NCBI RefSeq assembly: GCF_019175385.1
Contig: NC_083339.1
Location: forward strand, 26,627,637-26,691,636
Source: Lycium barbarum
Taxonomy: Eukaryota; Streptophyta; Magnoliopsida; Solanales; Solanaceae
Length of the DNA stretch: 64,000 nucleotides
Reading direction: 5' to 3'
Every line of letters begins with the position of its first letter. Positions within the stretch are counted from its first letter, which is position 1. The notes beneath the pieces are model-generated. The model saw only the letters and a program-made list of their open reading frames with translations, did no database searches and was not told the origin of the DNA. Below are positions 46,201-58,201 of the stretch, one piece after another. Position numbers and translations under genes: made by a program.

Positions 46201-47226
46201 ATCACTCTGGGGCTGAAGCCTTAGTCCGAAAAATTATCAGAGTCGGTTACTACTGGAACCGGATGGAGGAGGATTCGAAAACTTTTGTCCGGAAATGTGA
46301 CGGGTGTCAAAGACATGCCTAATGATTCATCAGCCCGGGGAGTTGCTGCACTCGGTGATATCACCTTGGCCCTTCATGAAGTGGGGAATGGACATTGTTG
46401 GTCCATTGCCATGGGCACCAGGTAAGGCCCGTTTTATTTTGTTTATGACTAACTATTTCTCCAAATAGGTTGAAGTGCAGGCCTTTGAAAAGATTAGAAA
46501 AAGGAAGTTATTGACTTCATATGGGACCACATCATCTGTTGTTTCGGCATCCCGGCCGAGATAACTTGTGATAACGATCCTCAGTTCGTTAGCGGCAAAG
46601 TCAATGATTTCCTCGAAGGGTTGAAGATCAAGAAAATCGTATCAACTCCGTATCACCCGAGTGCGAACGGACAGGCGGAATCCACGAATAAAACAATAAT
46701 TCAAAATCTGATGAAAAGACTTGAAACATCAAAGAATCACTGGAGGGAAATACTATTGGAGGTATTGTGGGCTTACAGAACCACATCGAAATCAAGCACG
46801 GGAGAAACACCCTTCTCGTTGGTCTACAGAGTCGAAGCCCTCATTCCCGTTGAAGTTAGTGAACCGAGTCTCCGATTCAGGTACACCACCGAGGAGTCAA
46901 ACGAGGAGGACATGGCCGTAAAACTCGATCTCACGGATGAACTTCGCGAAAACGCGTTGGTCCGTATTGCAACCCAGAAGCAGAGAATGGAAAGGTACTA
47001 CAACCGGAGGGCCAATTTTCGACATTTCCAAGTTGGGGACTTTGTGCTTCGGAAAGTTACCTTGAACACCAAGAATCCCAACGATGAAAAACTGGGTCCG
47101 AACTGGGAAGGGCCGTACAAGATAACCGAGGTAACGGGCAAAGGATCGTATCAGTTGGAATCCATGGACAGGCAATGGTTGCGCAATAACTGGAATGTGG
47201 CTCATTTGAAGAGATACTACTGCTAA
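43216..47226 (+). pseudogene. Gypsy Tat-type Pol, broken by stops and frameshifts
   Basis: The protease site reads DPGSSANII (43447-43473). A TAG at 43513 follows LRLLD, and a frame break lies near 43722. Reverse transcriptase has a TGA at 44356 in front of CVDYKDLNKACPKDSF, then FLDAYSGYNQI, MPFGLKNAGATYQR and YIDD (44659-44670), with a TAG at 44860. RNase H precedes LADFVADFTP; a TAA at 45480 follows VEK. The second RNase H reads HTDGAS, NNEAEYEAMI and EADALANLGSS. Integrase has the zinc end GNHSG to CDGCQ, a frame break at about 46320, a TAG at 46466, the D-containing TCDNDPQF and SANGQAES. The C-terminal part (to 47226) is open and ends HLKRYYC. Confidence 0.88.
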
Positions 47227-48339
47227 GGTATGGACACTTGTGTTTATTTAATAACCTTTTCTTTTTTGCAGGAAGTCAAGTACAGGATAAAGTTAGGTGC
47301 TAGGTCTGAAAACACGTGTTGCACTCTTTTCCTTAGTACGGTTTTGTCCCAAAATGGGTTTTCCGACAAGGTTTTTAATGAGGCAACAAGTACAACGTGT
47401 TACTTGATAAAGACGAGGACAAATGCCCAGAAACTCGGGGCCACACCCTACGAGTGGGGACTTGATAGTGCTTACCCAATCTTGCAGCTTGGATAAGCAC
47501 TAGGGGACTACTATACCCACATCGAGGTTTATCCCGGTTAGTCGAAAACGGAGAAGCTCAACAAAGAGAGTGAACGTTAATAGATGCTACCCCGGAAAAA
47601 TCCTCGAGATTTTTGTATTTCCCATCTTCGCCTAAAGCCAGACCTTCTGTATTAGGTTTCGATGTAAGGACCAAACAATCAGAACGAATCGTGTCCACTT
47701 AGTACTTGCTACGGCGAAAACAGAAGGAAACGGACGAAGTCTTTATATCATGTACATGCAAATACTTGCAATATTAAGATCATTAAAAATTCATTGCGGA
47801 TGTGTCTTCTTATTAAAACGGCCTACCCTGGTGATTACCACCGAAATCCGGCATCATTTTTAACTAAATACCCTATACCGGGGATTATAGTCGAAATTCG
47901 ACAAAGGTAACAAGGTCACATTGAATCGAGCCAAAATCTTGTAAACACCCCAAATGGGGACTGCTGTATTAAAAATTGGTAAGGCCAAAAAAATATCAGC
48001 CCTAAAAATGCCTAACGTGATTCGGAGACGTCTGAACTCACAAAGCATAAATAAGTCCAACGGGCAAACCACTCGATAAAATTCCCGGACAAAATGTACC
48101 GGACGAAGAGAAAAGCCAATATTCAGGCACAGTCCCAAAAAATGACTCTGAGTCTCTGCTTGTCCTTAAAACGGACCGACAATTCGAGCAAAAGTCATAA
48201 CAAACATTCAAGCAAAAGAATAAAGAGAATCAGAACGGAAAATGCACATTTCATATATGGAAGTTTTTTACACCTGAAATTCCTACGACGTTGAAAAACA
48301 AAAATCAAGCCAAAAAGGCAAAGACAAAATAAAGGCTAA
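47227..48339. other. Non-coding link of the Tat element
   Basis: It lies between the pol stop and the antisense region. I see short GGGGACT-rich words (gagtggggact, taggggactac) but no gene. It belongs to the retroelement. Confidence 0.6.
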
Positions 48340-50852
48340 GTGCAGGCCCTGATCTATCCGGTGAGGCTGGATCCAGAATACTCGGACACTGTCCGCTCGG
48401 AATCTTCGGAGTCAGTATTGAGGGCTCTCTTGGCTTCTTCCTCGGTCCTTTTAGCTTCAAGTATCAGGGCCGGGAGATCCGCAAAGCCATGCTCGGCTAG
48501 CTCAAGGGTGGCCCTCCGGGACTTCTACCGTTCATACTCCACCGCAATCGTGGTATGAGCCTCAGCAGCCTCCACACTCCTAAGTGCTTCTGCCAAATAG
48601 GCCTCAGCCTGGGCCAACTTGGCCACTAATTCATCTCTCTCTTCATCAAGGATTATTTGGATTTGAGTGGTCGACTCGAGCTCGGCTTTGAGAAGGTCAT
48701 TAGCCTCGGCCGTCTCCTAGAGTTCGATTTTCAGCTCGTCACATATCCGGGCCCTGTCCTCGGCTTTTTGCTCGAACACCCTCATCCTTTCCTTATACTT
48801 AGCACTCTCGGATTCAAGCGGTCGATGCCTCTCGGCCATGTTCACGGCATCAAACTTGACCGAGTCAAGCTCCCCCAGAGTTGAGAAATAGTGGCTTCGA
48901 GTTCACCAAGACTTGAAGAAAAATGAACATTATCTTGGCTAAGGACGACCTTGTCCGCTTCCAGAAGCCGGTTCTTCTCGACCATCCCGGCTAACTCATC
49001 CTTTAACTGAAGGTTTTCGGCCTTCGCTGCTTTGAGCTCGGGTTGAAGGTTGGAAAGGGCAGCAGCTCGGTTCAATTGATCCTCCTTCACTTACAAAAGG
49101 TACTGGAACTTCTCCGTTTCCCGACCCTGGGCGTCCAGCTGGCCCCTAAGGTCGTCAACCTCTTGCTGAGCACGGATGAAGGCTTCATTGTCGAGCACCA
49201 TGCTCTGTGAAAGAAACGAGACATTAAACTTGGATAAAACGAGAAGGAAAAATTCACATCGAATCATGGAAAGATAGGCTGATAAGCTTACCCGGTTACC
49301 CGCGTGCATGCCCTCGTTAATAAGACTCTGCCAGGAGACCCCGGTCATCTTCCGCTTATCGAGTCCGAGACGAGGGGCCTTACGTAGCTTGCAACCCCCA
49401 CAGGACGCGATAAAAAACTACAGTCCTCGGGGACGGTAATCACGGCCGATCTTGTCCTTCTAGGTTCCACACTTGGGGCCGGGAAAATGAGCACCAGGCT
49501 ATCCCTTGCACCAGTTTCGGTGGACCGGCAAGCTGCCCTCATGACTCGAGAGATAGGGAGATGTCCGAAACCGGCAGCTTCCCCGGTAGCAGGAGGAGTA
49601 TCCGAGAACATATCATCAAAAGTTATCCGACCTCGAAGCTGGAGTCGAAGAAACTGGAGTTGGAGAATTCGGAGCAGCCTCAGCAGCCTCGGTAGAGGCA
49701 GGGATCTCGAAAGTTGCAGCAGTCTCATCGCCGGGTAGTGGACCAACATCCATTGGAGCCTCGGTCTCGGGGACCAGCTCAGCCCTCTGATCGGCTTCGG
49801 TAGCTGGTGCATGCCCGGACCTTCTGGTCCTTTGCAGGGGGGTCTTCTCGGATGAAGCATCACCTGAAATATCAACATATTCAATCGACCTTAGAAGAGT
49901 CGGGTAAAGAATTTCTTCCCCACCTGTGTGCAATGCCGGAGCTGACGGTCCTTCCCCGGCGGAAGGAAGTGGTGGAATGGCGGTATCCTCCTCCGGAATA
50001 GAAGCAACGGAAGGGGTCACACCGATCCTCCGAGCGAGGAAATCGGGCTCTGTTTCGGCTGGTATAAAGAAGGGGACAAATCGTGATAATATGAAAGGAC
50101 AAGTGTTTGACAAAGCTTCAAAGGTAACTATTAAAATAACTGAGACACTTAAGATTATCATTCCACCTCTCCGGAAAGGGCATATAGTTGGCCGGAATAA
50201 TGTCCGCGGTCCTCACCCGGACGTAGCGCTCTAGCCAACCTCGGTCTTTATCTTCATCCATCTTCGAAAAGATTGGGTTCCGGCTTCGCTTGGCGAGCTT
50301 TATTACACCTCCTCGGAACAACCTCAGGGAATATAATCGGATGAAGTGAGCCATCGTAAACTTCTTCTACAAGTTGTTAGCTAATAGCCGGAGGTAGGCC
50401 ACGGTCCTCCAGACTATCGGACCAATCTGGGCCAAGGTTACATTATATGTCTGGCACATATCCAAAATAACCGGGTCGATTGGGGGGTCGAGCTTGAGTG
50501 TAAAAGGATAAGTGTAAACGTACAGGAAGCCCTCCCGATGATCGATGATCGATTCATCAGGTCCGGGGGCAAACACTTATACCGGACGGTTATCCCATCC
50601 GCAATCAGCCCGGACTTGATCAAGTTTGTCCTCGGTAATGGACGACGGGTACCGTCTTACATCAAACCCTCTATCAGCAACCAGAGAAGGCTTCTCAACT
50701 TCAAACTCCTTTTTATAGTTGGGTTTGGACGGTACAATGTCCAAAGCAGTGGGCTCAACGATGATTTTTCCCTTGGGTTGTGAAGTTGGCTCGGTTCTTT
50801 GAGAAGAAACTGAGGGAACATCCTGGGAAATGGTTTCGGTGTTGGCAGACAT
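48340..50852 (-). pseudogene. Antisense reading region of the Tat element (putative gypsy-type transposon domain plus coiled coil)
   Basis: The ATG at 50852 begins MSANTETISQDVPSV. It passes DRGFDVRRYPSSITEDKLD, a TAA (50577), then APGPDESIIDHREGFLYVY, YPFTLKLDPPIDPV, IGPIVWRTVAYLRLLANN, a stop, then MAHFIRLYSLRLFRGGVI, DRGWLERYVRV and MPFPERWN. This order fits the plant 'putative gypsy type transposon' domain. A Pro/Ser/Thr/Ala-rich spacer (50161-49345) follows, then a heptad-rich coiled coil (48842-49200; for example AAKAENLQLKDELAGMVEKN). There are several breaks. It is transcribed opposite to pol. The function of such ORFs is not established. Confidence 0.75.
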
Positions 50853-51314
50853 TTGGAAGTTATGGAAAAGGAGATTGGCGAATTCGAAAAGGGAGAAGGA
50901 ACAAGTTAAAAAATAATAAGAAAGAGTGAAGGAGCAGTTGAAAAAATTCAAAATGGCAAAGTGAGAGAAGAAACAAAGCAGCACTTTCGATAGGAAAACG
51001 GCAAATGAAAAAGTCGGCAAAGTTGGTTTTCTTACACACAATGTAAGCAACGAATTGAGGGGAGAAAACGTGCCAACCAGGGGATGCCACGTGTCCCACA
51101 ATTAATGAGACGTGATTTGAAACGACGTGCGTTACGGCGGTTGCCAAAGTTAGCCGTTTGGGATGAGACACGTGGCTGATGGCAGAGGGACGTGACGCAA
51201 CTGTTCCCGCCAAAATGAAAAGATAAGAACGAGCTTATGGAACCACCGGTTTCGTGACTCATCAACTTCCCGTTACTCCGGTAAAACTACTGTCCGGAAA
51301 GTGTGGGGACTATC

Positions 51315-52041
51315 TGTATACGGTAAAAATCGGATTTATGCTAGACCGGTGAGACCGGGAATCGAGGGAAGAAAGAAACAAGCACGAGCATGAAGACTTT
51401 CTTTCGGACCGGAGGTATTGCACTAGAAGTGGTTGATCAGAAGAAAGCGGAGGAAATCTCCATGGCCAAGTTCATCGTGGCCGTTAGTCCGGTTTCTCCA
51501 TGGCCGAGTTGATCGTGGCCGTTAGTCCGGTTTCTCCATGGCCGAGTTGATCGTGGCCGTTAGTCCGGGTGATCAGTTACAAAATTTCCACGCGTCAAGA
51601 CCGTTCTGCCATATTGTACTGTCAATCGTACGGGTGTCAGACCGTATGGCCCAACCTTATCCTTTTAGGGTTTTCTTTATTCTAAAGGGGCTTTATGTGT
51701 ATGCAAGGCTCATAAGAAAAAACTATAAATAAGAAGCATTTCCCTACTTTTAAGGGTTAGCTTTTCAAGATCTAGAACAATGTAATAGAAATTATATATT
51801 GAAGCTCTCTCTCTCCTTTGGTCCGGATCAATGGCATCTTATGCTTATTCTTCCAATATAGTTGGCATAATCACAAACATCCATATCTTTATTTCAATCA
51901 TTAGCGTATATATTCACGTACACATGCTATAGCACGAAAATCCATAATTGTATCTCATAAACCCAAAATAGATTAAAGTTCATCCACATATCCTATACCT
52001 CACTTACAAATTCAATTGATTACCTAAATTTGGGGTAAACA
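51315..52041 (+). mobile_element. 3' LTR of the Tat element
   Basis: It starts TGTATACGGTAAAAATCGG directly after a purine-rich ggaaagtgtggggac and ends TTTGGGGTAAACA at 52041 (727 bp). A TATA box tataaata lies at 51724-51731. It contains a 38-bp tandem repeat (51460-51569). The matching 5' LTR is not in the window, so the exact ends are inferred from the TG/CA rule and the purine tract. Confidence 0.7.
51460..51569. repeat. 38-bp tandem repeat in the Tat LTR
   Basis: Three copies of a unit beginning ccatggccgagttgatcgtg, starting at 51460, 51498 and 51536. Copies 2 and 3 are almost identical; copy 1 has two changes (aagttcat in place of gagttgat). Confidence 0.95.
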
Positions 52042-52460
52042 GAGTTGTGTTTGAGAAATTTATATGGGGAAGAATTTTTTAAGTTTGTAATTAAGATGAG
52101 AATTGTAAATCAGTTGAAACCTAGATAGGTGATACATTTACCTTACTTTAAGTTCATTGAGAATCAAGGATTGAGCTTAGTTTCCGGTTAGTTATTTTAG
52201 ACGTATAATTTTTCTGTTTGGTCAGAACCTTAATGTTGACATCTTTGATACTTCTTATTCTACCTTAAAGTTATTTCTTCTCCGGTCCACAATATATTAC
52301 TTCATGTGAAAAGGCTCTGGGCAATTCTCTCAAGCAGTAAGCTCAAAAAATGACCATATTTCTTTATTTTAGTAGTTCTACTTATACGTATCTTTTTATC
52401 TTAATGAGTGTGTATAGAAGAGTTTTTATCTGATGGATGTCATTTTGTTGTTGAAGCAAG

Positions 52461-52852
52461 AATATTGCTTGTAAATGCGATTATATTAAATATGAGGAAT
52501 ATTCATTTACAATTGTGAAAATCTCCCTTTTCCAAGTTCAAACCAAATATAATTTCAACAAATTTCATGAAGGAAATTCGTTTTTTCATTTCAATTATGG
52601 TATGAATTGTATATAAGTAACCAAAAAAAAAAAAATGACAACTCCTTAACCAAAAAAGAAAGAATATTGCTTGTAAATGCGATTATATTAAATATGAGGA
52701 ATATTCATTTACAATTGTGAAAATCTCCCTTTTCCAAGTTCAAACTAAATCTAATTTCAACAAATTTCATGAAGGCAATTCGTTTTTTCATTTAAATTAT
52801 GGTATGAATTGTATATAAGTAACCAAAAAAAAATGACAACTCCTTAACCAAA
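52461..52852. repeat. 202-bp tandem duplication
   Basis: The segment from aatattgcttgtaaatgcga to ccttaaccaaaaa at 52461-52662 is repeated at 52663-52852 with few substitutions and a shorter A run. Confidence 0.95.
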
Positions 52853-53793
52853 AAGGTGTTGTATCTACCAGATTTCTCAAAGTTTGTTAAAGGCTTCAAA
52901 TAGTTTTATTTTTCTTAAAATTAATCTATATAATTTCATGAAATAACAATATGCAACTATGTTAAAACATTACTTCAGTTAAATAATAATTCCAAATAAT
53001 TCTCTACAATGAGAAAGCAATTACTCGTAGTTCATCACTCAAATTACATTTTATTGTCATATTGTTTCGCTTATTTTAAGCAATTGTACATGAAATGTTT
53101 TTCAATAGTACATGCCTTTCTAAAGTTGGAAATTCCAATATTTAACTTTGAATATCATGAACAATTCATATTAAAATACATGAACAGTTCATCCCATGTC
53201 AATAAACAAACTTAAGAAGTAAATGGGACCCATGTTTCAGAAAGTCTGTGGGATAAAGTCAAGTGGCCCCCACAAACTCAGGCAAAACTATATGTTTCTT
53301 TAAGGGGACGTATGGGGAATTAAGGAAATGTTAGTTGGGTGTTTTGTCTAAGAAATGAAATGTACGTGAACAACACCATTTGGTACAACAGCCTTAAAGC
53401 TGATAATTACTGAAATTCCGAAAGAGCCCCTGAAGCAGGCATGACGACGATCCACTTCTGAAACTCATGTTTCTATTTAGTTAAAATAAGGAGAATATAT
53501 CAAGGATCAAAACAAAATAACTGCAATATATTAAAGACCGTTTTGATCACGCCGCAATATATTAAAGACCATTTTGATAACACGATATAGTAAAACAACG
53601 CCGAGTAAATTTTCCCTCCTTACATCTATTGGACCTCAATTACCCTTAACGTTAATTTTCGAGTTAAGAATTTTGCAGCGTACGATTGACATTTTTAATC
53701 TTTCATCTTTTCCTTTCTTCTCTTAATCTTTAATTTCGTCAAGAATATTATAGTGTTTTCAATTTTTGAAACCTCGGAATTATTGTTGGGGAA

Positions 53794-53813
53794 GGGGGGG
53801 GGGGGGGGGGGGG
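53794..53813. repeat. Poly(G) tract, 20 bases
   Basis: An uninterrupted G run in AT-rich DNA. Confidence 0.9.
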
Positions 53814-55342
53814 TGGATTCGGAGTTAATGGTTGATTTATGTTAAAATTGTTTGAGTGTTGATCATTAGATCCCTGTTATTCGAGAGTGTTCTCAGCGTA
53901 TACCAAGGTATATGTACAACTTGTTAAGATCATGAGCTGGCACAAAAGTAAGAAAAGGACTATTACAATATCTCTAATCAGTACCCATGAAATATGAATA
54001 AATATGATAGGATGAAAAAGGAACTTCATTCATTAATTTTTTGGAAAAAAAACTCTATCATATCTCTCTATTGTGTATGAAGTTTATGATTTCCATTGGT
54101 TTAAATCAAATAACCCGGATTTAAGATAATAAGAAAATTGTGCTTAAATTATTAGTTCAAACACTAATTTAGTGATTTTGCTTTTAGAAATCTCAAAACT
54201 CCAATTTTCATCCTTAGAAAGTGATGAAAAAGACAAAAAGGGTCTACTTGATTTGTTTTAAAAAAAAAAAAAAAAAATTGGTAATTGGGGATCATTCGTC
54301 TTGGTGTTTGAAGGTTTTATTTCAGATTTTGAAGCAAATTTGGGGTGGTTTTGATTGAAATTAGAATTGTAAATTCGAATAATACCTTGTGGAACAACAC
54401 ATCCAAAACATATCAATCCGGTAAAATTTGTGAACAATTTAACAAGATAAATAGCATGGAGATAGCACCAAGTGGATGATTATTATAATTTCAAGATTGG
54501 AGGTTTGTTGGAAAAGAGGAGGCTTTTGTGGGATTTCGAGGTAATTCAACAACACATGATGTAAACAGTTACAAGCCTTGACAGTCCAGTTGGATTTCAA
54601 AGAACTCAACAACACAAGTTATAAAATATTAAATGTAAATCTTAACAATCTAGTAGGACTTTAATGAAATTCAACAACACCTGTTATAAGTAGTTACAAC
54701 TTACAAGTAAACCTTGACAATCCTAGTGTTCGAAAGATGATTCATTTGACACTATATATCTGACGGACTTATGCAATAAAGAAGAGGTGAACGAATAAGA
54801 TAGTGTAGCATTTCACTTCATATCACATACATTTACATATTGATTCTCTTGCAATAAAATGGCTAAGAATAAAATTTAGTTTAGTGCCCAAACACGAGCA
54901 AAAACAAAACTCAATTTAAAAAGCCAATCATGGATTGAGATACTAAGTCAAGCAAGCTCAATACAAATGCCAAAATCCAAAGCAAGAAAGAAAGGAAAAA
55001 CACGTGGTGCAAAGAATTATCCAACATATATTGACACCCCAACACTACAAAATTATTTACAAAAAATGTGAGTAAACAATGCCAGTATTAAAGAATTGTT
55101 CAAACTTGCAAATTTAGTCCTTTGTTTTGAGAAGAATGATATCTCAGCTATATATTCACCAAGATTACATACAACTAGGAGATCTCTGCTGAAAAGTTGG
55201 TTAAAAAAAGCCCGACTTTGGAATTCAAATTACGACAAGCATTCTAGAGAAGCAACTAAAGCAATCCCATTACAATTTCGTAACCATGGCAATTCCGAAC
55301 TAATCATCGAAATCCCACTCTTTTAGCTATCTGGAAAACATT

Positions 55343-55368
55343 GGGGGGGGGGGGGGGGGGGGGGGGGG
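55343..55368. repeat. Poly(G) tract, 26 bases
   Basis: An uninterrupted G run in AT-rich DNA. Confidence 0.9.
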
Positions 55369-56251
55369 ATCAATATATAAGCTATAACAAAATTAGCAAT
55401 ACAAAATCTAATTTTCCGTAAAAACATTTGCATAACTTATGTAGAATTTAAGTTATCCAAAGGTTAATACCAAATGCCAAACAATGCATTAATTATACGG
55501 AGATCATGTAGGTTTTATACGAAAAACGAACGTTCAAGTAATAAGGAATTTTATACAGACACTAAAACTTTTTATACTTCAAACAATACGTCCCCTGACA
55601 GTTTAAAGATTTCATGATTATCCATAGGAATAACTAGTAAAGGTGTAATTCGAATGACTACTAGCAGAGGAGGATGCAACCTTTGTTCAACGGATTCAAT
55701 TAGACTCTGTTTTATCGATCACATGAAACTGAGGAAAGTGAAAGACATAGCCAATCAGGAAAACAGACAAGAGGAGTAGAGACATACCCAATCAGGGTCT
55801 CTAAGTACGAAACGAAAAGTCACCATTATGTATGATTCCATGTCTCCAGATTAAAACCGTATCAATTCACCAATCTGAGTACGAAAAGAAAAGTCACAAT
55901 TATACATCTTCAATCTTGTAAGCTCAAGTTCATTACGTAAAAGGTTGCAAGAGTATTAGTTAGACCTCTCCAAAACGTGAAATAGGTGAAAATGAGACAG
56001 TGACACTCTAACAAAGTAGCAAGCAAACACATCTTTGAGAGCCATCAACCTCTCATCAATTTATGTTATCATTGGACGAAGTCAAAGAGTGCACTGAACT
56101 AAATTTGGCAATTTGATATACATGGAAATAGGTTTTATTAAAGTATACAAAGATGGTTGTATTTATTAGTAAAAACAGGAAATCAATAACAATACTTGGA
56201 TTGGGAGTATGATGCAACCTCCTCGAGAAATACCATTTTAGAAAATGAGCA

Positions 56252-56254
<3 letters not shown>

Positions 56255-56303
<49 letters not shown>
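56255..56303. repeat. Poly(C) tract, 49 bases
   Basis: An uninterrupted C run; on the minus strand it gives a false poly-glycine frame (56056-56340). It is the longest of five such tracts in the window. Confidence 0.9.
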
Positions 56304-56469
56304 TTCCGACACCAATCACTATACAATTAAAATAGTACAAAGGCCGGGGGCTTGGGAGAAGGTAAATGTAGCCGACTTTCTTGATCTTTCACCTAAGTTG
56401 TGTCCTGAAAAACACCAGTGAGTTACGTTTAGTTGATTGCGTTATCTTCTACTTGTTATTGGGGTATTT

Positions 56470-56612
56470 TCACGGTACGCTAATGCAAAAACATTATCAC
56501 CATTTTTCTTTGCGAAGTCGGAAACAAGCTCCTTACCTTCACATGGTAGGGGTAAGGTTTTCCTACACTCTATCCTCCCAGACCCCACCTGGTGGGATTA
56601 TACTGGTATATT
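56470..56612 (+). mobile_element. TS-type SINE or RTE 3' end
   Basis: The words ccttcacatggtaggggtaa, cctacactctatcctcccag and accccacctggtgggattat match in order the 3' part of the element at 29300-29476. The terminal TTG repeats are decayed here. Confidence 0.5.
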
Positions 56613-57074
56613 GTGTGTTTGTTTTCTTTGCAGAGTCGAGGTGAAATTAATTGTGTACCTCTTGAAACTATCATTCAGTTTCCTCCTTTTTGTCTGTCCC
56701 TTGAAATACCAAAAGTTAAATCTTGTAACTTGAAAGCCTTCACCTGCAGCCAGTGAAGTCAATTGTCTTAAGGAGCTTCCATCTACTACAGTGATTTATG
56801 ATTTGTTATCTCACTTTTATGCATTGGATAAAGGACAAAAAGGATTCGGCAGTATGTTCTAAAATTTGTTTTTCACTTTACATGTGAAAAATCAGGAAAG
56901 GTTGGTCAAATTACTTCAATTAAATGTAACTTAAATTTCAAACAAACAGGATAATAATCAATCTTCTAAAGATGTGTTTTCTTTTCCCAACTTAAGTTTA
57001 TTTTTCTGAAACTTTGAAGAAGAAAAAAATGAGAAAAAAGACATCTTTAGAAAACTTGCAATGAGCAATTAAAT

Positions 57075-57227
57075 TTACTTTATAGTAATCAAACTTGCAA
57101 TTAGCAAGAGGATTCCCTTCTGGTCTGTCTCAACTCTCAATTTTACTTGCACTTGGCTTTGATGTTTGAGTAATTGCTCCCTCATTACACCTTCTTTGTT
57201 TTGAATATCTGATTGGATAGATGCTTC
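57075..57227 (-). pseudogene. Candidate extra 3' exon of TNL copy C
   Basis: The minus strand has an acceptor-like tttgatgtag (57237-57228) followed by a 50-codon open frame ending in TAA at 57077-57075. It reads EASIQSDIQNKEGVMREQLL, then KHQSQVQVKLRVETDQKG and a short hydrophobic end. It lies behind the stop of the C-terminal exon (57600), so it could only be used in an alternative transcript or a different gene. I do not recognise it. Chance is possible. Confidence 0.25.
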
Positions 57228-57599
57228 CTACATCAAATAACCATGAAATTACTGGTAAAAATACTAATGAACACAAGAATTCTCAAGATATTTTCAAGGC
57301 TAACCTCGATTTTCTCCTTTCAGTGACAAATTTTTGCTAGCAAAGGAAGAGCTTTCTTAAGATCCAATCAAAATCATGTGTGCTTGTTGGTGAAATGGGA
57401 GCAGCTAGTCTCATATGTCCCTCCTATCTTTCTTTGTTTGTTTCTATTTCTCTTTCTTTTTATCTTTCTCTTTCTTGAAGCATCGTCCATTTCCTCGATG
57501 GGCTATCACAAACTCTAGTCAGCTCAACATTTTGAGATTCATTTTCCTTTTGAACTGCCATTGCTGCTTGATCCACCTCAACATCTTTATTCTTATTGC

Positions 57600-58127
57600 T
57601 CAAGTGTAGTCCCTTGTTTGTTGTATGTTATGCTCAGAAAACGCTTGCAAATGTCCAGAAGTATGTGATGGCTCTGGTTGCTCAAGTACCATGGAGAAGC
57701 CAATTTCAGTAGTCACTGCAGTATCTTTACTCTCATACTCCAGGCGAATTCCACAGCATAGTTCGTCCTTGTACACTGAAGATACTTCAAACAGGTAGTA
57801 ATCATTTGGGTTCTTCCCTTCTTTATTGTCAGAAGTGTGCCACAATGTTTCAAATGGTATGTAGATGAAACACATAGCAGACTCGCGCCAACATTCAGGG
57901 TGGTTATACTTCAAGGAGTGTTTTCTTTCAGGGTCAGATTTGTAGACCAATGAAGCTATTAATGCCACGTCCTCTTCATCACATATTGAAAAAACCATGA
58001 ATTTATCGTTATACCAAGAAGGGTTCAGTTCAATTGAGATCTCTTTTTGATTTATAAACTGATAATCGAGTAAGTCTGGAATTCTAACTTTGGGAAACGA
58101 AATGAAAAAAGAATCCCTTTGGTGCAA
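57600..58127 (-). pseudogene. C-terminal post-LRR domain exon of TNL copy C
   Basis: Open for about 175 codons: HQRDSFFISFPKVRIPDLLD, EISIELNPSWYNDKFMVFSI, DEEDVALIASLVYKSDPER, MCFIYIPFETLWHTSDNKEG, NPNDYYLFEVSSVYKDELCC, GIRLEYESKD, ending TRDYT and a stop at 57600. It is the C-terminal jelly-roll/Ig-like domain of TNLs and the best preserved copy in the window. Copy B has ttgcag then tatgacttccacc at the exon start; here twelve bases including the AG are gone, so normal splicing is doubtful. Confidence 0.85.
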
Positions 58128-58201
58128 CAGAAAGTATTATTAATAGAAATCAATTTGACAAGAATATTCAACATTCATATATGTGAGGGAGAGATAAAAA
58201 C

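Larger units (their letters stand above)
43155..52041 (+). mobile_element. Ty3/gypsy retrotransposon, Tat lineage, 5'-truncated
   Basis: Order: protease, reverse transcriptase, RNase H, a second RNase H-like domain, integrase (to 47226), a non-coding link, an antisense protein-like region (50852-48340), and a 3' LTR (51315-52041). The 5' LTR, primer site and gag are missing; the left edge near 43155 is not an LTR boundary. A dual RNase H plus an extra reading region beside pol is the known layout of Tat-type (Ogre/Retand) elements. It lies between TNL copies B and C. Confidence 0.88.
52042..57070. other. Intergenic DNA between the Tat element and TNL copy C
   Basis: No gene is supported. It holds a 202-bp tandem duplication (52461-52852), homopolymers (53794-53813, 55343-55368, 56255-56303) and one SINE-like end (56470-56612). 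The frame at 55096-55326 has no recognisable domain. Confidence 0.6.

Noticed and set aside
48094..48884. Plus-strand frames of 66-75 codons
   Set aside because: They are shadows of the coiled-coil part of the antisense Tat region.
55096..55326. 76-codon plus-strand frame
   Set aside because: No domain, no splice context and ordinary AT-rich surroundings.
56056..56340. Glycine-rich frame of 94 codons
   Set aside because: The glycines come from a 49-base poly(C) tract.
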